NCBI GenBank assembly: GCA_016858145.1
Contig: JAEHOE010000086.1
Coordinates: 496,001-560,000, forward strand
Direction of reading: 5' to 3'
DNA from: Edaphochlamys debaryana
Lineage: Eukaryota; Chlorophyta; Chlorophyceae; Chlamydomonadales
DNA length: 64,000 bases
The translations under genes were made by a program, and so were the position numbers. This document shows positions 11,901-28,270 of the stretch, in pieces. The notes under the pieces were generated by a model, which was not told where the DNA came from, searched no databases, and saw only the letters and a list, made by a program, of their open reading frames with translations. The first letter of the stretch is position 1. Every line of letters starts with the position of its first letter.

Positions 11901-14900
11901 GGCAAGGGCAGGGGGGGGCGGACCAAGTGGACCCACCTGCTCGCGGAGGACACCACCCAGGCAAGAGGGGGGGGAGGAGGCAAGAGGGGGGAGGTAAGGG
12001 CAGGGGGGGGCGGACCAAGTGAACCCACCTGCTGGCGGAGGACACCACCCAGGCAAGAGGGGGGGAGGAGGCAAGAGGGGGGGAGGCAAGGGCAGGGGGG
12101 GCGGACCAAGTGAACCCACCTGCTGGCGGAGGACACCACCCAGGCAAGAGGGGGAGGAGGAGGCAAGAGGGGGGGAGGCAAGGGCAGCGGGGGCGGACCA
12201 AGTGGACCCACCTGCTGGCGGAGGACACCACCCAGGCAAGAGGGGGGGAGGAGGCAAGAGGGGGGGAGGCAAGGGCAGGGGGGGCGGACCAAGTGGACCC
12301 ACCTGCTGGCAGAGGACACCACCCAGGCAAGAGGGGGAGGAGGAGGCAAGAGGGGGGGAGGCAAGGGCAGGGGGGGGCGGACCAAGTGGACCCACCTGCT
12401 GGCGGAGGACACCACCCAGGCAAGAGGGGGAGGAGGAGGCAAGAGGGGGGGAGGCAAGGGCAGGGGGGGCGGACCAAGTGGACCCACCTGCTGGCGGAGG
12501 ACACCACCCAGGCAAGAGGGGGGGAGGCAAGAGGGGGGGAGGAGGCAAGAGGGGGGGAGGCAAGGGCAGGGGGGGCGGACCAAGTGGACCCACCTGCTCG
12601 CGGAGGACACCACCCAGGCAAGAGGGGGGGGAGGAGGCAAGAGGGGGGAGGCAAGGGCAGGGGGGGGCGGACCAAGTGAACCCACCTGCTGGCGGAGGAC
12701 ACCACCCAGGCAAGAGGGGGGGAGGAGGCAAGAGGGGGGGAGGCAAGGGCAGGGGGGGCGGACCAAGTGGACCCACCTGCTCGCGGAGGACACCACCCAG
12801 GCAAGAGGGGGGGGGAGGAGGCAAGAGGGGGGGAGGCAAGGGCAGGGGGGCGGACCAAGTGAACCCACCTGCTGGCGGAGGACACCACCCAGGCAAGAGG
12901 GGGGGAGGAGGCAAGAGGGGGGGAGGCAAGGGCAGGGGGGGCGGACCAAGTGAACCCACCTGCTGGCGGAGGACACCACCCAGGCAAGAGGGGGAGGAGG
13001 CAAGAGGGGGGGGAGGAGGCAAGAGGGGGGGGGGGCAAGGGCAGGGGGGGCGGACCAAGTGGACCCACCTGCTCGCGGAGGACACCACCCAGGCAAGAGG
13101 GGGGGGAGGAGGCAAGAGGGGGGAGGCAAGGGCAGGGGGGGGCGGACCAAGTGAACCCACCTGCTGGCGGAGGACACCACCCAGGCAAGAGGGGGGGAGG
13201 CAAGAGGGGGGGAGGAGGCAAGAGGGGGGGAGGCAAGGGCAGGGGGGGGCGGACCAAGTGGACCCCACCTGCTCGCGGAGGACACCACCCAGGCAAGAGG
13301 GGGGGGAGGAGGCAAGAGGGGGGAGGTAAGGGCAGGGGGGGCGGACCAAGTGAACCCACCTGCTGGCGGAGGACACCACCCAGGCAAGAGGGGGGGAGGA
13401 GGCAAGAGGGGGGGAGGCAAGGGCAGGGGGGGCGGACCAAGTGGACCCACCTGCTGGCGGAGGACACCACCCAGGCAAGAGGGGGAGGAGGAGGCAAGAG
13501 GGGGGGAGGCAAGGGCAGGGGGGGCGGACCAAGTGGACCCACCTGCTGGCGGAGGACACCACCCAGGCAAGAGGGGGAGGAGGAGGCAAGAGGGGGGGAG
13601 GCAAGGGCAGGGGGGGCGGACCAAGTGGACCCACCTGCTGGCGGAGGACACCACCCAGGCAAGAGGGGGGGAGGCAAGAGGGGGGGAGGAGGCAAGAGGG
13701 GGGGCGGCAAGGGCAGGGGGGGCGGACCAAGTGGACCCACCTGCTCGCGGAGGACACCACCCAGGCAAGAGGGGGGGGGAGGAGGCAAGAGGGGGGAGGC
13801 AAGGGCAGGGGGGGGCGGACCAAGTGAACCCACCTGCTGGCGGAGGACACCACCCAGGCAAGAGGGGGGGAGGAGGCAAGAGGGGGGGGAGGCAAGGGCA
13901 GGGGGGGCGGACCAAGTGGACCCACCTGCTCGCGGAGGACACCACCCAGGCAAGAGGGGGGGGAGGAGGCAAGAGGGGGGGAGGCAAGGGCAGGGGGGGC
14001 GGACCAAGTGAACCCACCTGCTGGCGGAGGACACCACCCAGGCAAGAGGGGGGGAGGAGGCAAGAGGGGGGGAGGCAAGGGCAGGGGGGGCGGACCAAGT
14101 GAACCCACCTGCTGGCGGAGGACACCACCCAGGCAAGAGGGGGAGGAGGCAAGAGGGGGGGAGGAGGCAAGAGGGGGGGGGGGCAAGGGCAGGGGGGGCG
14201 GACCAAGTGGACCCACCTGCTCGCGGAGGACACCACCCAGGCAAGAGGGGGGGGAGGAGGCAAGAGGGGGGAGGCAAGGGCAGGGGGGGGCGGACCAAGT
14301 GAACCCACCTGCTGGCGGAGGACACCACCCAGGCAAGAGGGGGGGAGGCAAGAGGGGGGGAGGAGGCAAGAGGGGGGGAGGCAAGGGCAGGGGGGGCGGA
14401 CCAAGTGGACCCACCTGCTCGCGGAGGACACCACCCAGGCAAGAGGGGGGGGGAGGAGGCAAGAGGGGGGGAGGTAAGGGCAGGGGGGGCGGACCAAGTG
14501 AACCCACCTGCTGGCGGAGGACACCACCCAGGCAAGAGGGGGGGAGGAGGCAAGAGGGGGGGAGGCAAGGGCAGGGGGGGCGGACCAAGTGAACCCACCT
14601 GCTGGCGGAGGACACCACCCAGGCAAGAGGGGGAGGAGGAGGCAAGAGGGGGGGAGGCAAGGGCAGCGGGGGCGGACCAAGTGGACCCACCTGCTGGCGG
14701 AGGACACCACCCAGGCAAGAGGGGGGGGAGGCAAGAGGGGGGGAGGCAAGGGCAGGGGGGGCGGACCAAGTGGACCCACCTGCTGGCGGAGGACACCACC
14801 CAGGCAAGAGGGGGAGGAGGAGGCAAGAGGGGGGGAGGCAAGGGCAGGGGGGGCGGACCAAGTGGACCCACCTGCTGGCGGAGGACACCACCCAGGCAAG

Positions 14901-16882
14901 AGGGGGAGGAGGAGGCAAGAGGGGGGGAGGCAAGGGCAGGGGGGGCGGACCAAGTGGACCCACCTGCTGGCGGAGGACACCACCCAGGCAAGAGGGGGGG
15001 GGGCAAGAGGGGGGGAGGAGGCAAGAGGGGGGGAGGCAAGGGCAGGGGGGGCGGACCAAGTGGACCCACCTGCTCGCGGAGGACACCACCCAGGCAAGAG
15101 GGGGGGGAGGAGGCAAGAGGGGGGAGGCAAGGGCAGGGGGGGGCGGACCAAGTGAACCCACCTGCTGGCGGAGGACACCACCCAGGCAAGAGGGGGGGAG
15201 GCAAGAGGGGGGGAGGAGGCAAGAGGGGGGGAGGCAAGGGCAGGGGGGGCGGACCAAGTGGACCCACCTGCTCGCGGAGGACACCACCCAGGCAAGAGGG
15301 GGGGGAGGAGGCAAGAGGGGGGAGGTAAGGGCAGGGGGGGCGGACCAAGTGAACCCACCTGCTGGCGGAGGACACCACCCAGGCAAGAGGGGGGGAGGAG
15401 GCAAGAGGGGGGGAGGCAAGGGCAGGGGGGGCGGACCAAGTGAACCCACCTGCTGGCGGAGGACACCACCCAGGCAAGAGGGGGAGGAGGAGGCAAGAGG
15501 GGGGGAGGCAAGGGCAGCGGGGGCGGACCAAGTGGACCCACCTGCTGGCGGAGGACACCACCCAGGCAAGAGGGGGGGAGGCAAGAGGGGGGGAGGCAAG
15601 GGCAGGGGGGGCGGACCAAGTGAACCCACCTGCTGGCGGAGGACACCACCCAGGCAAGAGGGGGAGGAGGAGGCAAGAGGGGGGGAGGCAAGGGCAGGGG
15701 GGGCGGACCAAGTGAACCCACCTGCTGGCGGAGGACACCACCCAGGCAAGAGGGGGGGAGGAAAGAGGGGGGGAGGAGGCAAGAGGGGGGGAGGCAAGGG
15801 CAGGGGGGGCGGACCAAGTGGACCCACCTGCTCGCGGAGGACACCACCCAGGCAAGAGGGGGGGGAGGAGGCAAGAGGGGGGAGGCAAGGGCAGGGGGGG
15901 GCGGACCAAGTGAACCCACCTGCTGGCGGAGGACACCACCCAGGCAAGAGGGGGAGGAGGAGGCAAGAGGGGGGGAGAGGAGGCAAGAGGGGGGAGAAGG
16001 GCAGGGGGGGCGGACCAAGTGAACCCACCTGCTGGCGGAGGACACCACCCAGGCAAGAGGGGGGGAGGCAAGGGGGGGGGGGGGGGGGAGGAGGCAAGGG
16101 GGGGGAGGAGGCAAGAGGGGTGGCAGGCAAGGGGGAGGGGGGCGGACCAGGTGGACCCACCTGCTGGCGATCGCACTCCTCCCCGATCGCCCCCTCTGTC
16201 CGCCTACACTGTCAGAGACGAGCTGCATGCTGTGCCATCACACCCCTGCTCAGACGCACAATCGCACACCCTCAACCCCGCTCAACACCCCTCATCCCCC
16301 TGTACCCTAGCTAGGAGCGCTATGCTTCCCTGGCGCAGGCGACGCCATCCCGCTCAGCAACAAACACCCCCTATTTCCCCTCACCCCTCCACCATCACCC
16401 CGTTTAGGTGGAGGACGAGCTCTACGCCGCTGCCAAGGACGGCATCGTGCGGAAGCGGAACGAGGCACTGGCGGGGGCACAGGTGTGTATGGGGGGGGAA
16501 GGGGGGGAAGGGGGGGAAGGGGGAGGGGGTACTGAAGGCTTGTTGCCTGGCGGTTGCTAAGTCGGGAGAAAGTCTTCCCGCCGAACACCACTAGGGACGG
16601 GGGAGGGGGAGGTAGGGGGGCGGGGGACCAGGCACGGGGGCGGGGGGGCACGGGTGGGGGGCTGCAGCCGCGCCCTAGAGGTAGATTGGAGGGCGGCGGG
16701 GCCGTGGGGGCCTCCAGCCTCCACACTGCACCGCACCGCGTGTCCCCTCCTCTCCGCTCCCCTCCACGCGGTCCCCGTGTCCGGGTCCTCTTGCGTTGGC
16801 CTGCCCCCTCAACACCCCCCCATCGCACCCCCGCCCCTCAACCCCACAGGTCTTCAACAAGCCAAAGAAGTTCAAGCGCTGA
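5962..16882 (+). CDS. MFAP1: MFAP1, spliceosomal B-complex protein, complete
   Basis: MFAP1 is a nuclear pre-mRNA splicing factor that binds PRP38 in the B complex. Exons: 5962-6143, 6899-6965, 7177-7389, 7640-7749, 7908-7986, 8197-8242, 8406-8452, 8802-8882, 9032-9154, 9344-9387, 9592-9697, 10227-10301, 10535-10651, 11028-11093, 16408-16482, 16850-16882. All phases close and give 487 residues (animal MFAP1 is about 440). Landmarks in order: DDPRLARLQ near the N-terminus; acidic Glu-rich stretches; YETDDEDDGPGGRLLKPVF; WKARELRRIKRDREEREAME; KNMTEEERAAWERANPK; WNFLQKYWHKGAYFQ; FTRDFSAPTGFDKFDKSVLP; KVMQVKNFGRQGRTKWTHLL; C-terminal VFNKPKKFKR. Intron 14 starts with GC (CAG|GCAAGAG) and has swollen to 5.3 kb with exon-derived repeats. 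The usual Trp-containing segment after the EDTT motif is not seen, so the protein goes from EDTTQ to VEDELYAAAKDG. Confidence 0.95.
8560..8655. repeat. Dispersed repeat copy 1 (in MFAP1 intron)
   Basis: A segment centred on acaggtgttgacccaacccg at about 8594 recurs near 44270. The similarity extends through a following caggnnagagtcggg-like stretch and an upstream gacagacag-like stretch. It sits between MFAP1 exons 8406-8452 and 8802-8882. It is probably a fragment of an interspersed element. Confidence 0.6.
9541..9591. repeat. Short ccgtac-based tandem repeat at an intron end
   Basis: The motif (a/c)tgccgtac recurs four to five times in about 50 bp, right up to the acceptor of the MFAP1 exon at 9592. 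Similar ccgtac-rich strings recur elsewhere in the window, including coding DNA near 4000-4090 and in the kinase genes. Confidence 0.6.
10652..10800. repeat. Degenerate CCGGA/GGACT microsatellite in MFAP1 intron
   Basis: From the donor after 10651, ccggaccgga-type pentamers with ggactgg variants run for about 150 bp, followed by G-rich then C/T-rich DNA up to the acceptor at 11027. No coding potential. Confidence 0.75.
11044..16170 (+). repeat. Exon-derived minisatellite, about 54 copies, each with a GC 5' splice site
   Basis: The first unit is the 3' part of the real MFAP1 exon 11028-11093 (GRTKWTHLLAEDTTQ) plus the start of its intron. By hand count about 53 further units follow, each with the exon piece from gcggaccaag to the CAG, then GCAAGAGG and two to four inner aggcaagaggggggga repeats, then aggcaagggcagg. 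Units run from about 90 to 130 bp. In about 24 units the Trp codon TGG reads TGA. The last unit breaks off after cacctgctggcg near 16170, beside unrelated DNA. The block lies inside intron 14 and is extremely G-rich on the plus strand. Confidence 0.93.
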
Positions 16883-18803
16883 GGCGAGGTGCACAGCACG
16901 CCAGGGGCCGCAGTACGCAGCACGGCGGGGCGCATAGCACGGTGTGGCGCGCAGCACGGCAGGCGCAGCACGGCGGGAGGGCGCGCGTCGCAAGCGACGG
17001 GTGTGCCGGGGGCGGGCAGGAGGGGTGGGGGCGGGGCGGGGAACTGGTGGGGTGGGTGGGGGGTGCCTCTGCGGTGTGGCCGAGAGGGAAGTGCTCGTGG
17101 GTGCTGGCGGGGGCTTGGGGGGCCTTGGCTTGGAGCGGGGAGCGAGGGAATCCTGAGGGGTGGGAGGGCGGGAGGGGGGAATGTCCAAGCACGGAGGCCG
17201 AGGGCCCTCGCGGGTCCGGAACGGCAGTTGGTTGCCGTACCCGAGGTGATATGGCATATGGAGCAGGTGCGCTCCTTCTCGGCTTGGTGTGGGGACGATT
17301 ACGGGGCGCGATGCAGCCGCAAGGTCGCTTGGTCGCGGCCTAGTCGAGGCCGGGCGAAGTGTTACTTGTCCCGATGGGTAGGACCCAAACCGATGACCGC
17401 AACGAATGTGGGCGACGCGCCGCAGCGCCCCGGCAGAGCCTGACTTGCTGGCACGGTTACGCATGCGGCCTCAGGCGATACGGCGATAAAAGCAGTTGTG
17501 CGGTTGCGGCCACTATCGAGCCTGACTGAGGACATGCCGCTCAGTGGCATTCGCGTCTGGCCCTGTCTCAGTTCGATGAACTGCATGCGGCGCGCCGCTT
17601 CGCTGTTAGCAGTCTTTCTGTGGCCTAGTGTTTTGTCGCCTCGTTGGACAGGCCTTCTCAGGTTGCGTACGCGCATACGTCGAGGATGTTCGAGGTTACT
17701 GCAACCGCTTGCCCGCCAAAACTATATGTGTTCCTACATACGCGTATCCCTGCTGATTCGCTAGGTAGGACGCACCTCTAAGCATCGCGTAAGAAACCGC
17801 CGTAACTTTTAACGGAACTGACGATCGTGGGAGGCGTACCCCGTCCCAGTCACAGGACTCCGCATACTTGCCGAGCCAAACAGTCGGGCTGCAGAGCGTG
17901 CACTAGGACGATGGGCTCAAGCGTGCTGCTTACTCGCTGACTGCTGCTGCCGCTTCATCGCTCAGCAGCCGGCGCGAGCCCAGAGCAGCACACAAGGAGC
18001 CCTCGCTCCCACACACCTTACTGCTGCTGTGAATGTATGCATGAAGAGATAGGGCCACAGCAGCCGACGCTTCGGGAAGGAGAGACGCGCCATCGCCATC
18101 GGCGTACGGTCGCGAATTCGGAGATTTCCGCAAAACGGATTATGATATGAATACAACGCCTGAAAACCCGGTAAGTGATGTCGACGGAGGCAGGAGGGCT
18201 GTCCGGGGCCCAGCCATTTCAGACAGCCTTGCCTCTGCGTGCCGCTCGGGCCGCTGAGACGCAAACCTAGGATGCTCGTGTACACGTGCATTCCACAGAA
18301 TCGCGTCTGTGGAGGTTTAGGGCTGCGCCGCGCACGTGTCACGGGCGGGCGTCCTGAGCCGGCGCTTGACGCCCACCCGTCTGCCCAGCCGTGCCTAGCC
18401 GCACGCCGCATCCGAGGACCGTACGTCGTAACCCCGTCGATGCCAGCCGCACACCGTTGTGGGCCTCATGCCTCAGCTATCAGCTATGTCAACACCGTGC
18501 CCAGGCTAGGAACACGAACGCAAGCACTTGAAAGCTGCCGGAACATACATCGATCGTTATGTCTGCGGCCATTACGTAACAGCGTGCCACACGTCCACAC
18601 TGCCTTGTTTGTGCTTCACTGAACACATTCCCCTTTGGCCCACGGCCCGTACGGGGGTTCACGGCTGGTACCATGTCCGTGTAACAACAACAACAACACT
18701 GCCTGGCCCCGTGCCCTTGCTCCTGGACCACGCCCTCGACAGGCATCCCCCAGCTCCTGCCCTTGAGCTCCCTTCTGACACCCTGTGCTCCTTGCTTACG
18801 CAG
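16883..18803. other. MFAP1 3' region and space before kinase A
   Basis: Just after the MFAP1 stop are degenerate gcagcacggcgggg-like repeats (about 16890-16980), probably 3' UTR. From 17250 on the DNA is less GC-rich, with no recognisable gene. A LINE-like tail lies at 18610-18700. The missing first exon and promoter of kinase A should be somewhere in 17.9-18.8 kb. Confidence 0.6.
18610..18700 (+). mobile_element. Solo 3' tail of a LINE-like element
   Basis: Sequence around ggcccacggcccgtacgggg through ccgtgtaacaacaacaacaa is repeated on the minus strand at 37130-37050, where a protein-like fragment lies just upstream. The tail ends in (CAA)n after TGTAA, as expected for a retroelement 3' end inserted by target-primed reverse transcription. 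The family is not identified. Confidence 0.45.
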
Positions 18804-23852
<5,049 letters not shown>

Positions 23853-25160
23853 TAAGCAAGGGCCGTGCAAGCCTGCGGGGCCGTGGCACCAAGGGACGCG
23901 CCCACAATGCGGGGAGAAACTAGTAGATAGATTTGGGACAGTGCACGTGCTTCCAATGTGTTGGGTGGTGCTGGGTAGCATGCAATTCCGCCGCGCCCTG
24001 GGGGGTTGCAGCATTCTCAGCAGGAGACACGTCTTACGCTTGGGGACAGGCGCAGGGCGGGGAAAGCGCTCGACTGCCTTCGTGGAGATCAGCAGGGCGC
24101 TATCACCACGAGCGACCCCTTGCAACGTCTCTCTTAAAGATAACGCACGAGCGTGACGTAAATGTTTATCACAGCCTGTGCCTCCAAGTTCTTGGGGGCC
24201 TCAGCTCTGAAATGAATCTTGCCTGGCCTCAAGGGATCTACGCAAAGTGATGTCTGCCGTGCCGGTACCCCGGCCGGTTGGTTAATGATGGCCGCAGGTG
24301 CCTCCGAGGCTCCTACGCATTGTAGCACGCGTGTTGGGCCCTGCCGCACGCAGCTGCGGACGTGGGGTTCAGTTGTTCAGGGCCTGCTCGGTTGAGACAT
24401 TGCTCCCTTACATCGAAGGGTGGGTTTTTACTACGGAAGCACTGTCGTCGACGCAGCCCTCGTCGGCCGCCGTACATCTTGCCGTACCGCTGTGCACGGC
24501 AGGAGCACTGAATACAAGTATTGTTGCTGACGTGGTTGAGCCGACCTGAGGGCGGCATGACTTGACTGGAGAGCAAACAATGTGACTCAGTCCCCTGGCT
24601 ATGCGGCCAGGGCGATACATTCGGCGAGGTCCCCCTAAACGTTCGCGAGTCCTGGGCGGCGCAGGTCTACCCCTGGCCATTATTCGGCCGGCGCTGTTTC
24701 AAGCCGTGCGGGTTGGGTCTTTCAGGAGCCATGATAAGCTGTTGGGATGATCATAAGTGGACATTTTGCGCGTGGGCCGTATGTACGGCACCTTGCGCTG
24801 TATCCAAGTTAAGCTGCGGGAGTTGGCCGCAAGTGCTCCGGCCCTGGTCACGTATGGCTAACGGCCCGCTTGATGAGAACCACTTGGCCCGCCTTGCTTT
24901 GTGGGCTTTTCTGCCGGGGCCGTCACGGGGCGGGGGTCACGTATCCCTTTCAATGGACCCTGTGTGTGGGGATGCACGTGCAGACGGGGGTTCAGCCCTT
25001 TCCCGCTGCCTGCCGCTGAGCTTCATCCAGCTGTACGTTGGGGATTATGTTTGCAGCCATGTGGGCTAAACTTTCGTGCTCTTCACGATCGAACTCGTGC
25101 GAACTGCGGTACAGTTGTGTGTGATCATAATAATGCTCGTGGAGTGCTGCGTGCCCCCCC

Positions 25161-25186
25161 CACCACCACCACACACACACACACAC
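25161..25186. repeat. CAC/CA microsatellite
   Basis: A short run of cac triplets passes into eight CA dinucleotides. Confidence 0.9.
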
Positions 25187-25684
25187 GGGATAGCCCCGAC
25201 CAATACCGTCCCCCCCAACCTTGCAGACCTGGCTAGGGTCCGCCGGTGGACAAACAGGAATGACTTGTACATCACGGATGGATCTGGCTGGTGAACTGTC
25301 CTGCTAGGGCGGGAATGAAGGAAGGGCCGTGCAACGACCACCGAGTGCTCGACCCATTCTGGTGCATTGGGTGGTTCTGTCTTGTGGGGGCGTAACTGGC
25401 CCCGAGCGAGCATTCGTTCCGTGCTTACTTCATGGCTTGCCCTAGCTATTGGCCCAGCCGGCATGTTGGTTCACGGTCCTGTATGGTCAAGGCTGAAAGT
25501 TGCAGCAAGTCAGTGCCTCATCATGGTTGCGTGGCGTACGGTACTTGGGCCCGACGCGCCCCCTGCGGATGATGATGCGATTGTCGTGAACTGCCACTTG
25601 CCACTTGGCTGGCGCCAGCTGCAGCGTGGCGTTGTGTCACGACCCAGCGCCGACATGACACGGTGCCGACACGGCCAGGGGTGA

Positions 25685-25745
25685 AAGGGAAAGGGGGACG
25701 AGGTTGTGCGAAAAGCAAGGCCAGCAGAGTGCAATCCCAGCAGGG
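25685..25745. repeat. Stray copy of kinase A intron sequence
   Basis: Blocks such as gacgaggtt, gcgaaaa, ggccagca and agtgcaat occur here in the same order and spacing as in the kinase A intron at about 19805-19865, with scattered mismatches. It is either a duplicated intron fragment or a shared interspersed repeat. Confidence 0.55.
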
Positions 25746-28270
25746 TCCCAGCTGAACACGGCCAGGGGTGCCGACCATAGAGCGGGACCACGCCAGGGGC
25801 ATCTCCAGACCAGCTTCCGCAACAACTTTGTGTCATACTCAGTGTTGCTATCAAAGTGACAGAGTGACGCCAAAGTGAAGCCGGTGGCACATTTCCGGGC
25901 TAAAATCCAAGAAAGTGCAGAGACGGCTTGCTTCACTTCCTACTGCTGTAAACGCCCGAAGTGCTGTCCGCGCCGTCACTTTTTCGCCCCGTCGTGGCGT
26001 GCAGTGCATACGGCTGGATGGCAGGAGTGTCAGTTAGGGGGAGGCGGGGGGTCCGGAACCCGGAAAGGCCCGGCAGGACTGCCAGTAAGGGAGAGGCAGG
26101 GAGGTTAGGAGCCCGGAAGCTTGGGTTAGTGTCCTGCACGGCGGGCGCGCCGGCACTTTTAGGGCTGCCGGAGGCTGCAAAGTGCTGCCCGCTTTCGCAC
26201 TTTTGCCACTGGCCAGGGCCTGAAAGGGCGAGCTCTGGGACTCAAGGTTGAAGGCGGCGTACTATGTCTCCTCGCACGTCCGGTCGTGGTCGCACTACTA
26301 CGCTCATCTGAGCCATAGGGTGTCAGCTAAGTTGGCTGGTAGGCGGGCCTTGTGCCGCGTCAGGCCACGATCGGCAGCCCTCGTGCCGCCGCATAGAAGT
26401 CCCAACCATTCGCACGCAGAGCTAGCATGGTGCGGCATCTGCGGGGCTGTCCGGACGAATGGCTTTGCGGAAAGGTGTGATGTTGCGTTCGATGTCATAC
26501 ATGCTGCGAGTGGTGCTCTGCTGGATGTCTTGGTGGCCCTCTGGTTGCCCGTGCGACGCTAGGGGCATTTTGGTGGGATGTTGGGACGCTGTGCCTGGTG
26601 GTGTGAGTCAGTGGTGGCCCTCGACGTGCCTGGACGTGCCTTGGCCCTTCAAAGAACACCGGCCCGCTCGCGGGCCTAGACCGCTTCCCAGAAATTTGCG
26701 CTTGGTAGGCCAAGCGCCAGAAAAGAAGTTTTGAGGGGTCTCCCCTCGGCGACCCCCTCGTTGTGGGTCAACGACCAACAGTTGGCTGCAGCTGGGGGCG
26801 GTGCTGGTATGGAGGCCCATACCCGGTAGGTGGCGCTTTACGCTTAACCCCTCTCAGCTGGTGCTCGGAGGCGGTTCCTACTGTAACCATCGCATCCTGA
26901 AAGTGCCGGTCCTCCGCACTTCGGCCAACGGAAGATAGCATCGCTGGTCATACTGTATTGTTTCAAGCGGTCTCGGGCGGGTGCACGCCGCCAAACCGGT
27001 CCCAAGTTGCCCACCCCTCTCCCCTAGACACGCACGGCTGGCAGGGGACAGACCGGGACAGACACGGCGACGAGGGATCGACACGGTCACTTCACCACTC
27101 AGCTCGCCATAATAGGGCGTACTGCACGCATGCATTTGCGAGTTGCAAACTTGCGGTACATCGCCATTGCACCGGGGGATTGGGCAGGGACGCGTGGCGC
27201 GGCCACCTCCCGTTGCCTCACCTTGCTTGCTGCCGCCAAGGGGCCCCGGACGGGGCGGTGACTGACCTCTGTGCGTTACTGCCCCGACTTCGCCCCCCAC
27301 CCCGGATGAGCAAGCGTTGCTGACTGCGGGCGCGTCGTGCGCTCGGCGTACGTCGGCGAGGCGTGGCGAGGTCCTGACCTCACCACGCACTGGACGCCGA
27401 CGTTCAGTTACAACGGTTGACAAAGTCAGACGCTCGGCCGGTGTGGAAGCCTCAAGCTTTGGCTTAGAATACTTCGACAAGCCGTTCAACCTGCTGGATT
27501 GGTCGGCCGGCTAGTGGCTCTGTGGTAATGGATTGACCTCGCGCACACGCCGGCCGTCGCTAACGCGAGCGGACTGTACGCGGCGCACCCCTTTCGTATG
27601 TAAGTGCCGTTCCTGCTGGTAGCATTCGTTTTGTTGGGGCGCCTATCACAAAAACGCGTTCGTCATGCCTCAGGACAACTCCGTTGAGGCTTTGTGCAGG
27701 ACCCCAGCACCCTATCCTCGCAGAACTCAGCAAGACACAGCGTCAGCAATGACCACATCACACACATGCGCGTTCGCAGCGGTGACACGTTTAACACGAG
27801 AAATCCTCCAAGTTGGTCCAAGGAAACATGAGCTCAGCTGCAGAACTACTGTTACGACTTGTCACTGACGAGCTCTTGATGATGTACAAGTCAAAGAGCG
27901 GCCACTCGCTCAGTTGAGCTCACATCCCGTTGCAGCGCTACGCAGCAGTGATGGCTCTTGACGCTACGGCCACCGCTTGCTACGATTCAGGCGAACTGGT
28001 GGGTTGCGGCTTCGGCGCGCAGCGCGCCCACCTGTGGGTGTTGCCGGAACGCGCCATGGTATGCGCACGCGTGCACACGCTGCTGCACACATTGGCGTCG
28101 CTGCTCCCAACGTGCACCAGCGTGGACACTAGAAGGGAGAGATTGGGGGAGGTTAACCGTGACTGAGGCTGAAAGCAGCCTGGGGTCACACTCCAGCCGA
28201 GAGGCCCTTGACCCACCCGGCGTCAGCTGGACCACCGACCGGCTCGTCCCTGTGCCGGTGCCTTCAGGCT

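Larger units (their letters stand above)
23853..28270. other. 4.4 kb between kinases A and B, no gene seen
   Basis: It contains several short open frames with no recognisable domain, a CA microsatellite at 25161-25186 and a stray copy of a kinase intron fragment near 25685-25745. Base composition is milder than in the coding regions. It should include the kinase A 3' UTR and the kinase B promoter. I found no TGTAA polyadenylation signal within 1 kb of the kinase A stop. Confidence 0.6.

Noticed and set aside
10977..16228. Three overlapping minus-strand open frames of more than 1,700 codons each
   Set aside because: They exist because the exon-derived minisatellite has almost no stop codons on that strand. 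The peptides are Pro/Ser/Leu repeats, and the plus strand carries MFAP1 exons on both sides.
11060..16314. Many plus-strand open frames of 190-510 codons inside the array
   Set aside because: These are the same repeat unit read in different frames (for example PPAGGGHHPGKRG). They lie within one intron of MFAP1.
26878..27489. A 203-codon minus-strand frame between kinases A and B
   Set aside because: It has Arg/Pro/Gly-rich composition typical of non-coding GC-rich DNA, and no domain.
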